Source: Isoetes taiwanensis
Taxonomy: Eukaryota > Streptophyta > Lycopodiopsida > Isoetales > Isoetaceae
DNA length: 64,000 nucleotides
Assembly: GCA_021234155.1 (NCBI GenBank)
Contig: JAJEKV010000079.1
Location: 4,950,009 to 5,014,008, forward strand
Direction: 5' to 3'
Made by a program: the position numbers and the translations under genes. Below the pieces are notes generated by a model. It was not told where the DNA came from. It made no database searches and saw only the letters and a program-made list of their open reading frames with translations. Positions 42,300 through 53,144 of the stretch are shown here, one piece after another. Position 1 is the stretch's first letter, and every line of letters starts with the position of its first letter.

Positions 42300-44988
42300 A
42301 AAGGAGATGTTTGCAAGAACTCCTTTTCAAGATGGTACAAAACGGTGATGCCACAACCTCTTATGGGCCATCACCACCCTTTAACACTTTGTACCCCGCC
42401 TATTCCGGAACAACTTCCGTGGTGGTCGTTTTCCTCTACAAGCACACCACTTTCGGGGCCGGAGGAAGTCACCCCAGTAGAAGTTTCATCGAGAAGATGA
42501 AGACACCAACGAGGAACAAAGAGATTACATGTTCTCAAGCCAATCTTCAAAAGAAATTCAAGGTGGATTTTGGTTTGAGGGCTTGCTCCTCTGCAAGAAG
42601 AAGAAATCTTATGGATGAGCGAGAAAATGAGGAGACTTTTGAGAACTAAATGCTGCTCATTGGGTTGCATCAACGGACTTAACATGGCTAAATTACGGCG
42701 ATTAGAGACAACTTCTGATTCCATGACATTGGCGGACCCGAATGCCTACTTAGCTTATCATGTAAGACCAGACCGCAACACCTTCTTGCACTACATTAAC
42801 CGTCAAAAGTTTGCGAAAATGTTTTATGGTTGTCCACCGTTTAGGGTCCACAAGAATGTCTAGAATACACAAAAGGCGGACAAAAATCCGACAATCGATG
42901 ATCATTGTGGACCAAGAAGAGTTGTAACCATGCATGCCCTTCTTCTTTGTGTCTGGATGGAGAAATATTTTAGAGAAACATGTGAGAAGCTACCTAACAG
43001 ACAACATGTATCATTTAACCGATAACATCACCAAAAAGATGTTTTTAATGAGTACAAAGAGACTTGCACTTTCGGCTTGACACATCTCTTACTCACACTT
43101 CACGGTGTGGAAAAGTGAATTAGGTCTTGTGAAAATTCTAGAAAACATAGAATGTCTGTTTTGCTTTCGAGGTGTGCGAAATTAAAGAGTCAACGAGCTG
43201 CAAAGGCAGAGGTCGAAAAGAAGTAAGTTCATGTTCTCCAATCTCTCACTTGTTTTAGAAAAATGCTTTGACCTGATTTCTTCTCTGAGATATTGTTACA
43301 GAACCTTGCCGGACATCGTGAACAACAAGCGTGAGAGAGAAGAAAGCTTGCCAAGCATAGAAAAAAAGCTCTTGAGCGTCCTTTGCAATACATATGCATT
43401 TGTGATTGATGGAATGGACCAAAAAAACAACTCTACCACATTTCTTGAACATTCCTAAAGATGTGCGGAGGAATGTTTTGTTAAGGTCCACCTTGTAGGA
43501 GCTATGGTCTTCAAAGGAAGTCTAAGGTGCAAAGTTTTTTTTTGGCGTATCCAAACTTGCATGGTGACCCCAACCTCACAATTACAATTCTTAACAAGGT
43601 CTGTCTTGAGCAAGAGCAATTACCACCGGTGCTTTATCGCAACTTGACAATACTACAAGGGAGAACAACAATCAAACACTCTTTGCGTCTTGTGCCATGT
43701 TAGTGGAGCTAGGGATCTTTAGAAAAGTGAAGCTTCGGTTTCTTACTTGTAGGCCACACTCATGATCAGATTGACCAAATGTTCAGCAGATTTTCTGTGC
43801 GCCTTAGAAGGAAGAAGGCTTTTCATCTTCCTTCTTTAGTTCGAATTATTGAAGATTCTTACACTCCTACTCCGATTAATCGATCTTCTTAAAGAGATTT
43901 CTGCTGATTTGAAGAGTTTGTTTTCTCTCAGCGTTCAAGCGAGAGAACAAAGCCGTGAACAAGTTGAATGATCTCACCTTTCAACATCATATCAAGTTCT
44001 ACTTGAAGGATGGCCAAAGCTTCTTCTGGGGAAGAAGTATACCACAACTAAGGACCTGGAGTCCCCCAGGAGGATTACAGCTTCCTTAAATATATTCCAG
44101 ACACTTCCTTCATAGAGCGTCTTTGAGCAACTTCCTCTCAAAAATCCTAAGGAGTCCAAGCGCGGAAAGAAAAGTACCCCGAGTCATCCTTAAAAGCCAT
44201 TGAAAATGGAATTTCCTCGAGCTTTAAGTACTTCTTAGAAGAAGATCGGATGTGGTGGAGTAATTTCTTTCTCGAACAGAAAATTGTTGTACAAAACATA
44301 GCTCTAAGGCAGGTTGCAAGAACCATTTCAATGGCCTAACACCTTCCATCAACCCCAAACCAAGCGGGTCCAAGCGATGCTACATTTGCACCTGAAGTAG
44401 AAGGCGAGGAGGACCGAGTCATGTACCTCGGACCAAGGCGGGAATGAGCCCCAAGGTAATATCCGCGAGAAATTACCAAAGGTATGCTAATTGCTCTTCC
44501 ATTGGGGAGGATGACAAAGGTCGGCCGATTACGGATAGCAAAAGTGCTTGACCACAGTCAAGGAGGAAGGCTTAGTCACTAAACTCAAGATTCATTGGCT
44601 TGCAACACGCTCAGAAAATGCTTTTGAAGGTAGATATGAGTTAGAAATGAGAAGCCAAGGAAAAGGGAGAAAGTCCAAGAAGGTGGGTTGTAGGGACGAG
44701 CTGAACCTTAATGACGTGACTATATTGTGCTATGATTTTAAATTGAAATCTGACAATCGTCTACGCCAGAAGACTATCAATTTGTTTAAAAAAGCTTGTA
44801 ATTATGAAGAAGATGATGAAGAAGGTGGTGACAATGCTTCACCGTCTGTTGATAGTGATGAGGAAGATAACTCAAGCACTTCCTCGAGTGACAGTGAAAG
44901 AAGTGAAGGTGATGACGATGGCATAAATGAACATGAGGACGTCCTGGATCCCTCTCTCATCACTCCTCACACTTTTGCACATAACTGA
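42300..44988 (+). pseudogene. Large GHTH-motif protein (DUF7869-like), frameshifted
   Basis: Consecutive plus-strand pieces form one protein. KCCSLGCINGLNMAKLRRLE lies at about 42,650-42,710. LHGDPNLTITILNKVCLEQE lies at about 43,557-43,615, then LPPVLYRNL, DNTTRENNNQTLFAS, LVELGIFRKVKLRFL, and LVGHTHDQIDQMFSRF from 43,746, followed by VRLRRKKAFHLPSLV. The tail at 44,548-44,985 is open for 146 codons: LVTKLKIHWLATRSENAFEG, then an acidic Asp/Glu/Ser-rich C-terminus ending at a TGA at 44,986-44,988. The LDN(T/S)..EN and VGHTHEDIDQxFSR motifs are hallmarks of a widespread uncharacterised family, annotated I believe as DUF7869 and often mobile. Several 1-nt frame changes break it, e.g. CAACTTGACAAT where TTGGAC would restore the frame. 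The start is not identified. Confidence 0.6.
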
Positions 44989-44999
44989 GTCTTAGAAAA

Positions 45000-45380
45000 A
45001 GACTGTAAATTTTGATGTGAATATGAAGATTCTATCTTCAAATTTTGAGAATACTACAGTTTCAATTACAGACTTACTTCAATTTTTTGTTAAATATTTT
45101 ATCCTCTGAAATTAGAGTTTCTCTCTTAAAACATACTTTAAGAACATTCTTTTTGCTAAGAAAAGTGACACTTTAAAAAAGTCAATTCCTTCGTTGCAAA
45201 AAAAATTTAGTCATTTCGGGGGGGGTCAAAATAGAATTTCATGCATCTTTTTTTTTTTTAACCTCATTTTACCCCCTTTTTCGTAAAAAAAAAGGGAATC
45301 TTTGCGGAATATTCCTTTTGCTCTCGTTTCAATGATTTGCTCCCGTTTAATACGCAACTTTGTTGAGTGATCAAATCCTT
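45000..45380. other. A+T-rich spacer, no gene
   Basis: Likely 3' non-coding DNA after the GHTH-motif gene, with homopolymer runs of T at 45,250 and A at 45,285. Nothing else seen. Confidence 0.4.
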
Positions 45381-45389
45381 AGATTCATT

Positions 45390-46530
45390 ACTTTTCTTTA
45401 CATTTAATGCCTTCGAGTTTGCACATGGCGGATTCATTAAAAAGGGATGATACAATATTTACTGGCTTATGTCGATTATATATCAATTTCAACAATCTTC
45501 CGTTGTTTTTTTTGCAGGTTTCAGCATTCTTAGCGTCTACTGTCAATTTTCCACAATCTTCTATTGCGTTTTCAGTTTGTTCTTTCTGTTTTGATGCATT
45601 CGGACTGTGCATGGGCATCCCTCTACACAAGCCTGATCCAATCGTTGTTATCCAGCCTATGGAGATCGTCTGGCTTTTTCCAACAAGCAAGGAGCTGCAA
45701 CGGCACTTTAAGCCGACATCTTCTCGTTCTTCTTCTCTGGTGATTTCTTACAGCTGCTCCATCGATTTGGAAGCTCGAACATAATCTAGCTCTGAGTGGT
45801 GCTTTTTGGCTGGATTCACGATTGGGTCTTCTCTCTTTATGCATCTGCAGTATTTCTCAGAATTTCATCTAGTTTGGCATCATATCTAGCTGCATTTGCA
45901 TGGCCTGCAGCGAATTTTGCCTTCTTTTTCTGCCTGTGTATACCCAGCAAATGCCCCTTCTCACCGCAGGTTTCTCGCCTTAGATTAGCTTGCAAATAGA
46001 GCTTATGCTGAGCCATCGTTTGTCTTCAGGGTGGTTCACAATATGATTTGCATGCATGAAGAAATAACTTGTGTTGCTTCTGTGTTACTTTGCTGCTATG
46101 ATTTGAAAGAAATCTGCCTTATGCTTGACTAGGGCAAAGGAAAAGTACTTGGATGCTTGCGTTAATCTTCTTTTGCAGATCTTGAACTGGTGATGGACGG
46201 GGCTGAGCACACTCGATTTGTTGTTGCTTATACTGAACCGAAGGGTCTGCACCAAAAGCAACAAGGGGGGCTGTTTTGCGTCTTTTGTCTACAGATCTAG
46301 TATTCAAGATTCGCATGGCATCTCCAGAACCTACAAGACAAGACTCGTGAAGAATTTCAACGAAGTATGGCGGTTTGGCGAAGATAGTTACAGATTAGAG
46401 CATGGATATACCCAGCATGTATCACCGGAGGAAATTTTTTTTGATGACGAACCACCTCTCCACCTGTTGTCACAGACCTGCTTTTTGGCTCACGATCTGC
46501 CTGCTCTCGCTTCTTTCTGCCATCCCTAAT
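45390..46530. other. Short coding-like fragments, unassigned
   Basis: The minus strand near 45,930-45,840 reads KQKKAKFAAGHANAARYDAK followed by LDEILRNTADA, preceded by a plausible TACACAG acceptor. The plus strand at 46,300-46,529 gives TRLVKNFNEVWRFGEDSYRL and VSPEEIFFDDEPPLH. Both look like exon remnants. I recognise neither family. Confidence 0.25.
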
Positions 46531-46619
46531 CTCTGGCCGGCCTGATCCTTTCTCCATTCCGTTGCCTTCTCGGTGCTTCAAATGGCTCCCGAAACGAACT
46601 TCAGCGTAGCGAACCCCAA

Positions 46620-47010
46620 AAATTCGCCTAGGCGAACCCGCCGGATTCGCCCAGGCGAACCCGCACCCCTGACGTGGCGGGAGCGTTGCGGGGGCAGGCC
46701 CTGCGTGGCATCAGCTACCGGGTTCGCCCAAGCGAACCCAAATCGCGGTTTGCCATACGTGTGTGGCGACCTGGGACCTGGGCCACCCGCATTTAATAGC
46801 CCCCTGCCGGGTTCGCCCAAGCGAACCCACCGGCGGAGGGGGGCCACTAGTTCCTAGGACAGTACCACCTATGACACGTACCACCTGCAATAAATGCCCC
46901 ACTGTCGGGTTCGCCCAAGCGAACCCACCGGCGGAGGGGGCCACTAAATGTTATCACAGGTCCACTTGCAATAAATGCCCCCTGCCGGGTTCGCCCAAGC
47001 GAACCCACCG
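46620..47010. repeat. Array of GGGTTCGCCCAAGCGAACCC palindromes, 80-98 bp period
   Basis: Full 20-bp units (8-bp perfect arms, 4-nt centre) occur at 46,720, 46,809, 46,907 and 46,987. Two variants with GCCTAG and CCCAGG centres lie at about 46,622 and 46,643. The last three units are followed by ACCGGCGGAGGGGG-like DNA, and the last two are also preceded by TGCAATAAATGCCCC. The array ends about 30 bp beyond the stop codon of the DUF3700 gene, on its 3' side. Partial relatives (GCGAACCCGGG, CCGGGTTCGGC) recur near 48,235-48,275. Confidence 0.8.
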
Positions 47011-47037
47011 GCAGAGGGGGCAACAGCTTTTATGACA

Positions 47038-47764
47038 TTAGGCCATTATGGAATATCCATATGGAAAGGGGGCAAATGATTTTCCACATCCAGTCTTAAG
47101 AATACTTGCACCATCAGAGAAACAGAGGGATCCATCTGCAGCAGTGCCCCAATAGAAGGGCACCTTGCCATGAGCATCCTGCATCAATTTGCCACACTTT
47201 TGCCTCAAAAATCTGCTAAAAAAGCGGAAATTTTGCTCTTTTTCAACACTTACCATGTTCGTAAAGAGGCCTCCGGCGGCTCTATCATAAAGCACAAATG
47301 CGAAATGGCCTCTAAGATCCCTCACAACTTGATGGGCCGGAAATGGAGCTCGATCTCGCAGAGCTTTTATAAGCTTCCATAACTATGGTAACCTCATTTG
47401 CAGCCTTGCACAGGCCATATTGCTGCCTTAATCCAGACAAATTTTCGAGCATTCCCTCAAAGATGCAGAATATATTATCTACGGCCCCAAACATCCTGCA
47501 AGAAAAGAAGGCTTTTGGTTATGGAGGCTTCTTTTCAAGAAGGGGCAAAAACAGGCAAAAACTGCACCTTGGCGGAGAAAATCTTGGCGCTCATGCGAGT
47601 AAACTATGGAGCAAGAACGATCAAGCCGCATTTAAAACGTCTGCGGATATGCATGGCGTAAAGCTTGCACAAGCTCGGCGGTTTTCTTCAATCCGGGGCT
47701 TTCGGGCACCGGAGGGCTAAGCTCCTCGGAGCTTCGATCGATCCCCGGTAAAGACGGCAAACAT
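47038..47764 (-). pseudogene. DUF3700 / aluminium-induced (TSJT1-like) protein gene, frameshifted
   Basis: This plant-specific family has a class-II glutamine-amidotransferase-like fold and responds to stress, auxin and aluminium; its catalytic role is unproven. Exon 1 runs from MFAVF at 47,764 to 47,568 (SSEELSPPVPESPGLKKTAE), intron 1 is 47,496-47,567 (72 nt, ...TTCTTGCAG), exon 2 is 47,254-47,495, intron 2 is 47,179-47,253 (75 nt, GTAAGT...GATGCAG), exon 3 is 47,038-47,178. Motifs: PPRMFGAVDNIFCIFEG, LRQQYGL (YGL), ANEV, LRDRAPFPAHQVVRDLRG (LRDR), HFAFVLYD, DAHGKVPFYWGTAADGSL, GCGKSFAPFP. Frameshifts fall in a GGGG run near 47,744, a CC run in exon 1 and an AAAA run near 47,320; losing one A restores YKALRDRAP. 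It lacks the usual last few dozen residues. Confidence 0.8.
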
Positions 47765-47814
47765 GTTGAAATATTTTCAAAGCTAAAGAAACACCACGGT
47801 CGCGAGCTCCGGCG

Positions 47815-48540
47815 ATGAATCGAGCTCAAAGATTATCTAAAAATGCCCGATCTAAAAGCCGATTGAAGCAAATCCGCGAAGGATTAAAACACGGAACAAA
47901 ATTGAAGAACAAGATCGACAAGAAAAACGAAGAGAACGAAAGCAGACAAATAAGAAATTTTGACCTCGCCGGGCCAGACGGGCTCGACCACTGCTGCTTT
48001 ACCCTCGGCAGTGAGCACCTCGCTAAGGTATTTGTTGACCCGGTTCACTTAAAGCGAATCTTGTGAGGGCCCCGCGACCGCCATGCGATTTCGCCATGCC
48101 TACTTACCTACGACTTGCAATTTCTCGCTTTATGCCTGGGTTCTAAGCTTAACCCGGTGAGGGCGCTCATTCCGGCCCACGCTCGCGGCTCTTACCGTAT
48201 CCGCTTACCGCCACAAACTCCGTTTGCCCGCCAAGCGAACCCGGGAATGCGCACGCAGCCGGGTTCGGCTGGCGACGCCCCGCCACGTCGTCTTCGTTGA
48301 ATTCGCTTTAAGGACCGACGGTTCACGAAGCGATTTCGGTTCGGCCATACAACCCGGATTGGTTTGCGAACTTGGTTTCGGGAGCCAATAAAGTGCGCGT
48401 TGCCTTCTTCATGAGGGGGTTACGTTCATCCGGTATCCCTCCTAGTTTGTTTCTTTTTTAACTGTCTAAACTTATTTTAATTGTTTAAACTCGTTGCTGG
48501 GTAGAATACCTCCGTCTCGCCTTCACCTCGGTCTGCCTTC
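47815..48540. other. Upstream region of the DUF3700 gene; no further gene certain
   Basis: On the minus strand this would hold the promoter and 5' leader of the gene at 47,038-47,764. I see no clear TATA box. Two GCGAACCCGGG / CCGGGTTCGGC fragments at 48,235-48,275 resemble the palindrome array on the other side of the gene. A plus-strand frame at 47,815-48,066 is basic but unrecognised. Confidence 0.35.
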
Positions 48541-48549
48541 TTCATCTTT

Positions 48550-51500
48550 CAAGGTTTGTGTTTCCTTCACGATTTGTGTTTTCCAATTTTTTCCATTTGG
48601 ATGTTCGAATGAGGAACTTGTTTCGTGGCTCTGGGTTCGTCATGTCACTTAGCCCTCTTAACCATATACATTTCCTTTGCTAACAATTTTATTCTGACCA
48701 TTGTTCAAGTCGTTTTATGTTAGGTGCCTACATAATTATTCTCGACCATTGTTCATGGGGATTGGGTTTGGTATTTGCATTTAATTATGGGTTTGGCATC
48801 TCATCATTCTCATTTGTGCTTACTGGAACCTTCGGCTCTATGATATGCATGATCATTTGCCAATATTCATTGGATCTATAATTTGTCCTAGTTCATCTCA
48901 TTTCTCTAGCATTTGTTCCTCTTTTCAACACCCTACGTTCTCAAACCATTGCATTCATGCATCAAGTTGGTTCTTCTTTTTGTGATTGCAACCCATCTTT
49001 ATTTCTTCTCCATGTGTAGCTTGTGTTGCTTGATATTGAACCTCACTAATCCAAAGCTTTTTGGGGGTTGCAAGTGTTCCTTTTTAACTCTTGTGGTGCT
49101 CTCTTATTTTCTCCGGTCCATTGTTTGTGCTCTGAGATTGAGTTGACAATGCCTCGCATTTATTAGTCTGGAGCACTTGTGGTATTTTTGGTCTTTAACG
49201 AGCATCATCATTTTTCTCAAGGTATAGTTTGGGTTGCCTTGTCTTCAAGTTAACTAATCCCAGCTACTACATTAAATTTTAACTTTATTCAATTCATCGC
49301 CATTCTTGCCTCTTGAGATACATTCATATTGCTAAGAGTTGGTACCCACTTTGGGAGTTTTTTCTTCTAGTAATTTGGTTTTTCGGAAGCAAAAGTGTTG
49401 CTTCAGCAGTTTTCTACCTCTGGTGTATCTCTTATATTCTTTTGGTTAAGCGTATCTTGGGTCATTGTCTTTGGAATCATTTTTATGCATCCTATGTTGA
49501 CTTGCCAATTTGCTTAGATACAGGCATCTCTTTTCTACATAGTTTTTACTCTATTGGACCTAGATTTCTGTTTCAAAATTTCACATTGACTTCTCTGGAT
49601 AAGGATGTGCCATCTGTTCCTTTTTCCCATGTTTCAAGGTGGTTTCACGTCAATTTGGGACTTTCTTGGTCGAATAGTTGTTTCATTCCATGTATCTATG
49701 GTTTTTCAACATGGTCCTTAGATATTTGTTACAAGTGCCTTTGCTAATACATTGTTTTCTTTTAATCACGTTGTTTTGTGGCGAGCCTCGTTGCATCCAC
49801 CTTGCTCTTGGTTTTCTTGACTTCCATCTCCTCTACCTCCTTGGCCATAACTCCCTTTGACTTAGCTCACACTTTTGATCTTTTCCTGGGTGAGCATCGC
49901 CATCTTACAATTTTCATTTTCACCCTCTCTTTTGCTAGATCCACTCCATCTTCGGCTATTCAATTGATCTTCTAGGTGAGAAACATCTTGTTTTGGTTCA
50001 AGTCATCCTTCTAACCCTCCGTTTGACTATGACTTTAGTGTACTGTTTTTGTGTTTAGCCTTTTTCATTTTCGTCATTGCCTAATATTGCTTCTCAATTT
50101 TTATGCCTTTGACCTCAACCTCGACTTCCCAGGGGTTCATTTTTGCCATATAGCCGCCTTTACCCCTATGCCTCACTGACAATACATTATCGCTCCTTAT
50201 CTTCACCATTAGTTTGTTAACATGCCATATATCTACCGATAACCAGCTCTCATTTCCTTAACTTATACTTATTCATTTGTGAGTATTCACTTGAACCTTT
50301 TCTTTCACTGAAGTTTTGAACTCCCTATTCTAGACTATGTAGCGATATATGTCCTAGGTTTTCTCAATTGGGTGTCATATAGTTTTTCCACACAATTTGT
50401 TTTTGCTCATTCTATTTTTCAACTAGCATTGGGGTGCGATTTTGCAATCGTTATTTCTTGGATCACTTCATTCATCATAGCAATCGTCGTCTTCTTACTC
50501 TTCCATTTGTCTCGAGAACCAGACCCTTTCATATGCGGAGATTTTTTACGTTCTTAGGGAACCTCGAAGGTGTGCTATTGTTTGTTGTTTTCATTTGGGA
50601 CATGGACTTTTTTAGCTCCTTTTTGTTCAAGTTATTTGTGATGTATTTGGTAGCCGTTACATTGTGCGTTCATTATGTCATTTGGGTGATTTGTCAATGT
50701 TCCTCCGGCGTTACGATTTTTGATGCTATTGACATGGGTTGTATGTTGCAATTTTGAGCTATATCTTTGTGGACATGTATGGTGTACCTTATGAACATTG
50801 AGTTTTGAGTATCAGGGGGGAGCATGTCTTCTTTTCCTTTGATGAGCTTCATCGCATTTTTCTTAGTTCTTTGCTCGCCTCGTTCTTTGTTTCCTATATT
50901 CTGGGTCTCATATTGCTTCTCTTCGGTGATCTATATTTGGCTTCTTCACATGTTGCATTGCATACTTCTTTTACATTTTTCTATTGGTTTACGGTCATTG
51001 GCTCTATTTCAAGTTTGTTTCTACGCCAATTTTCCATATATGCATGTCTTGGATTGTCATTTTTTGCAGTGAGATTTGCGAGTGGATTTGTCTAGTATCC
51101 GTTTACATTTTGTTGCGAGTTCTTGTTCAGTTTTCCTAACCTTTGTTGGACATTTGCTTCATACTTGGTCTTAAAGCATTTCCTTTGTTGCCATGGTACT
51201 CCTGACCTCTTGATATGTTATGTGTTATGTCATCTCTAGATATGCCCATTTATTTGTCCAGCGTAAGTTTTTTAATGTTCATCACGAGTTGTTTTATTTT
51301 GTATCATTTCCACATAGGCCTCTTAACCATGCACTTGACTCGACCTCATTCACGAGACACAGTGCCATTGACAGACTGGGCCCACTCCATCTAACACCTC
51401 AATTTTTTTGTAGCTCACATTTGTGTTTTTGGTCCCTTTATCATTCCTTCGTTGTTTTCTCATAGCAGACCATATGTATGACACTCACTTTATTAATAAT

Positions 51501-51890
51501 TTATCTTTTTACCTAGCCATTATGTTTTCATTTGTCCTTTTTTACCATATGGCGGACCTCCTTGCCCTCCACCCCCACCTTGGCATTTTGACCTCCATCT
51601 CTTCCTTTTCATTGGCCCTAACGTCACTTTTGACTAGTTAAGCCTCATTTTTTTGTTTTGCTACTAACATGTCCCTTCATATAGTCATTGTGTTTTTGAT
51701 TCACTTATCATGTCCATTACTTTTTTTGCTTTCTTATTTCAGACCATATGTTTCATTTGTCCTTTTCTACTATATGGCTCACCTCCTTGCACTCCACCCT
51801 GACCTCGGCACTTGGACCTCCATCTTCTCTTTTTCATTGGCCATAACCTCACCTTTGACTACTTAAGCCTCATTTTTGCCTGATTTACTG
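48550..51890. repeat. T+C-rich strand-asymmetric block, no gene
   Basis: Composition and word use match the interior of the 19.7-26.3 kb element. Hydrophobic frames such as those at 49,313-49,747 and 50,434-51,095 lack any family signature. The block is followed directly by repeat copy E, as if it were the interior of an element whose left repeat is missing or unrecognised. Confidence 0.45.
51467..51885 (+). repeat. Tandem duplication with 215-bp period
   Basis: ACCATATG, CATTTGTCCTTTT, CTCCTTGC(C/A)CTCCACCC and TTAAGCCTCATTTTT recur in the same order at about 51,467-51,660 and 51,741-51,885, e.g. CATTTGTCC at 51,539 and 51,754. A diverged third copy may lie near 49,790-49,870. Confidence 0.65.
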
Positions 51891-52313
51891 TGGCCGGTTT
51901 TGTCTCTCTTGCGAGTCCCTTCCGTGCATCGCTTTACTCACAATCTGTAACATTACATACTCATTGTGTTTTCATTTCCTTTAACATGTTCATTCCCTCA
52001 TTTGCTTTCTTATTGCAGCTATCTGTACGGCCCTAGCTTTGCTAACAATATGTCCTGCTACGTAGTCCTTCTGCCATATGGCTAACCTCCTCGCACTCCT
52101 CGGTGACCTTGCCACTGTTGACTTTCGTTCCTCGGCAGCTGCGGCTCGGGGGGTTCCACATGATGCAGCTCGTGCTCACGGTCGCTGGCGCTCCTCGTCT
52201 TCTCACTCTCGCTACGTGCTTCATGACCCGACTCAACACTTGGAGGTTTCGCGGCGGCTGGGCTTATAGTTAGGAAGTTCTCTGGTAGTCGGCCGGTTTT
52301 GTGTCTCTTGCGA

Positions 52314-52370
52314 GTCCCTTCCCAGAATCGCATCGATCCGAGCCCTCGGATCGCCATTCTGGGGAGGGAC
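52314..52370 (+). other. Long conserved hairpin (copy E), 15-bp plus 9-bp stems
   Basis: GTCCCTTCCCAGAAT at 52,314-52,328 pairs along all 15 positions (one G-T) with ATTCTGGGGAGGGAC at 52,356-52,370. Inside, CGATCCGAG (52,334-52,342) pairs with CTCGGATCG (52,345-52,353). The base is flanked by GA on both sides (GCGA-GTCCC and GGGAC-GAGC), which would stack as tandem G-A pairs. Confidence 0.65.
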
Positions 52371-52377
52371 GAGCCAT

Positions 52378-52385
52378 TATATAAG
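52378..52385 (+). promoter_or_regulatory. TATA box in repeat copy E
   Basis: TATATAAG lies between GAGCC and GGCTC and just before CTCCTCCCCC. The surrounding 126 bp are conserved in the solo fragment at 36,805-36,930. It could be the start site of element transcription, leading into the CCACC array and the stem-loop. Confidence 0.45.
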
Positions 52386-52595
52386 GCTCCTCCCCCTTCG
52401 GGACCGGTTATCGGCGTCTTCTCACAGCAGCTTTCTTCCCTCTCGTAGCTTCCCTCCCTTCCCGCCCTGCTCAGTGGGGACGCGCCTATTTCATTTGTGT
52501 TTTTGGGCCATGCACTTTTGTTGTTGTTCACTTTGAATTTTGCTATAATAATGTTTTTTGCATCAACATCATGCCGTTTTTTTCATATATTATTT

Positions 52596-52845
52596 TCCAC
52601 CCGTTGGGTGACGCTTTCTCCACCTTCCAGGTGATGCTATCTCCACCTGCGGGTGACGCTATGTCTTTCCACCTTGAGGGTGATGCTATTTATTTCCACC
52701 TTGAGGGTGACGCTATTTATTTCCACCTTGAGGGTGATGCTATTTATTTCCACCTTGAGGGTGACGCTATTTATTTCCACCTTGAGGGTGACGCATAGTT
52801 GGTTTCCACCCGTTGGGTGATGCTTCTCCACCTTTTAGGTGATGC
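52596..52845 (+). repeat. CCACC hairpin array / 27-bp minisatellite (copy E)
   Basis: It starts with CACCCGTTGGGTG, CACCTTCCAGGTG and CACCTGCGGGTG. About five 27-bp units TTTCCACCTTGAGGGTGA(T/C)GC + TATTTA follow (about 52,668-52,797), then CACCCGTTGGGTG and CACCTTTTAGGTG. Adjacent 27-bp units are nearly identical, so the array has expanded recently. It stays open in one plus frame (FHLEGDAIY repeated), which I regard as incidental. Confidence 0.8.
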
Positions 52846-53066
52846 TCTCTATGTTTCTGATATGATCTTCTTTGCAGGTTTTACTTATTGATTGTGCGGC
52901 TTGCCTCGTCCCTGCCATGCATGTTTGTTTTTCTAACCATTCACGGGTATTTTTAGGCTTCTTTTGTGTTGCTGCAGGTTTTCCACCGTCTTCTGGGGTC
53001 CTGCTTTTCTTGGCTTCGCCATCGACCCGTCTCCTTCGTATCTCCAGGCAACACATTCAAGGTTGG

Positions 53067-53144
53067 TGGCGGCCATTTCTCATTAGGGTTTTCCTCGAAA
53101 ACCCGAAAGGGCGGGGTTTTTTATCCCGATGAGAAGCGGTCGCC
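53067..53144 (+). other. Conserved stem-loop (copy E)
   Basis: GGCGGCCATTTCTCAT pairs with ATGAGAAGCGGTCGCC over about 16 positions with one mismatch and two G-T pairs. The centre again holds GGGTTTTCC, TCGAAAACCC, GAAA, GGGCGGGGTTTTTT, ATCCC. Confidence 0.65.

Noticed and set aside
46578-46944. Overlapping Arg/Pro/Gly-rich frames on both strands
   Set aside because: They arise from the GGGTTCGC...GCGAACCC palindrome array, which reads open on both strands.
52571-52798. Repeat protein FHLEGDAIY encoded in one frame
   Set aside because: The DNA repeat unit is 27 bp, a multiple of three, so an open frame is automatic. The related arrays elsewhere are not kept in frame.
52596-52845. CRISPR-like array
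   Set aside because: Units are adjacent with no unique spacers of constant length, and the genome is eukaryotic.
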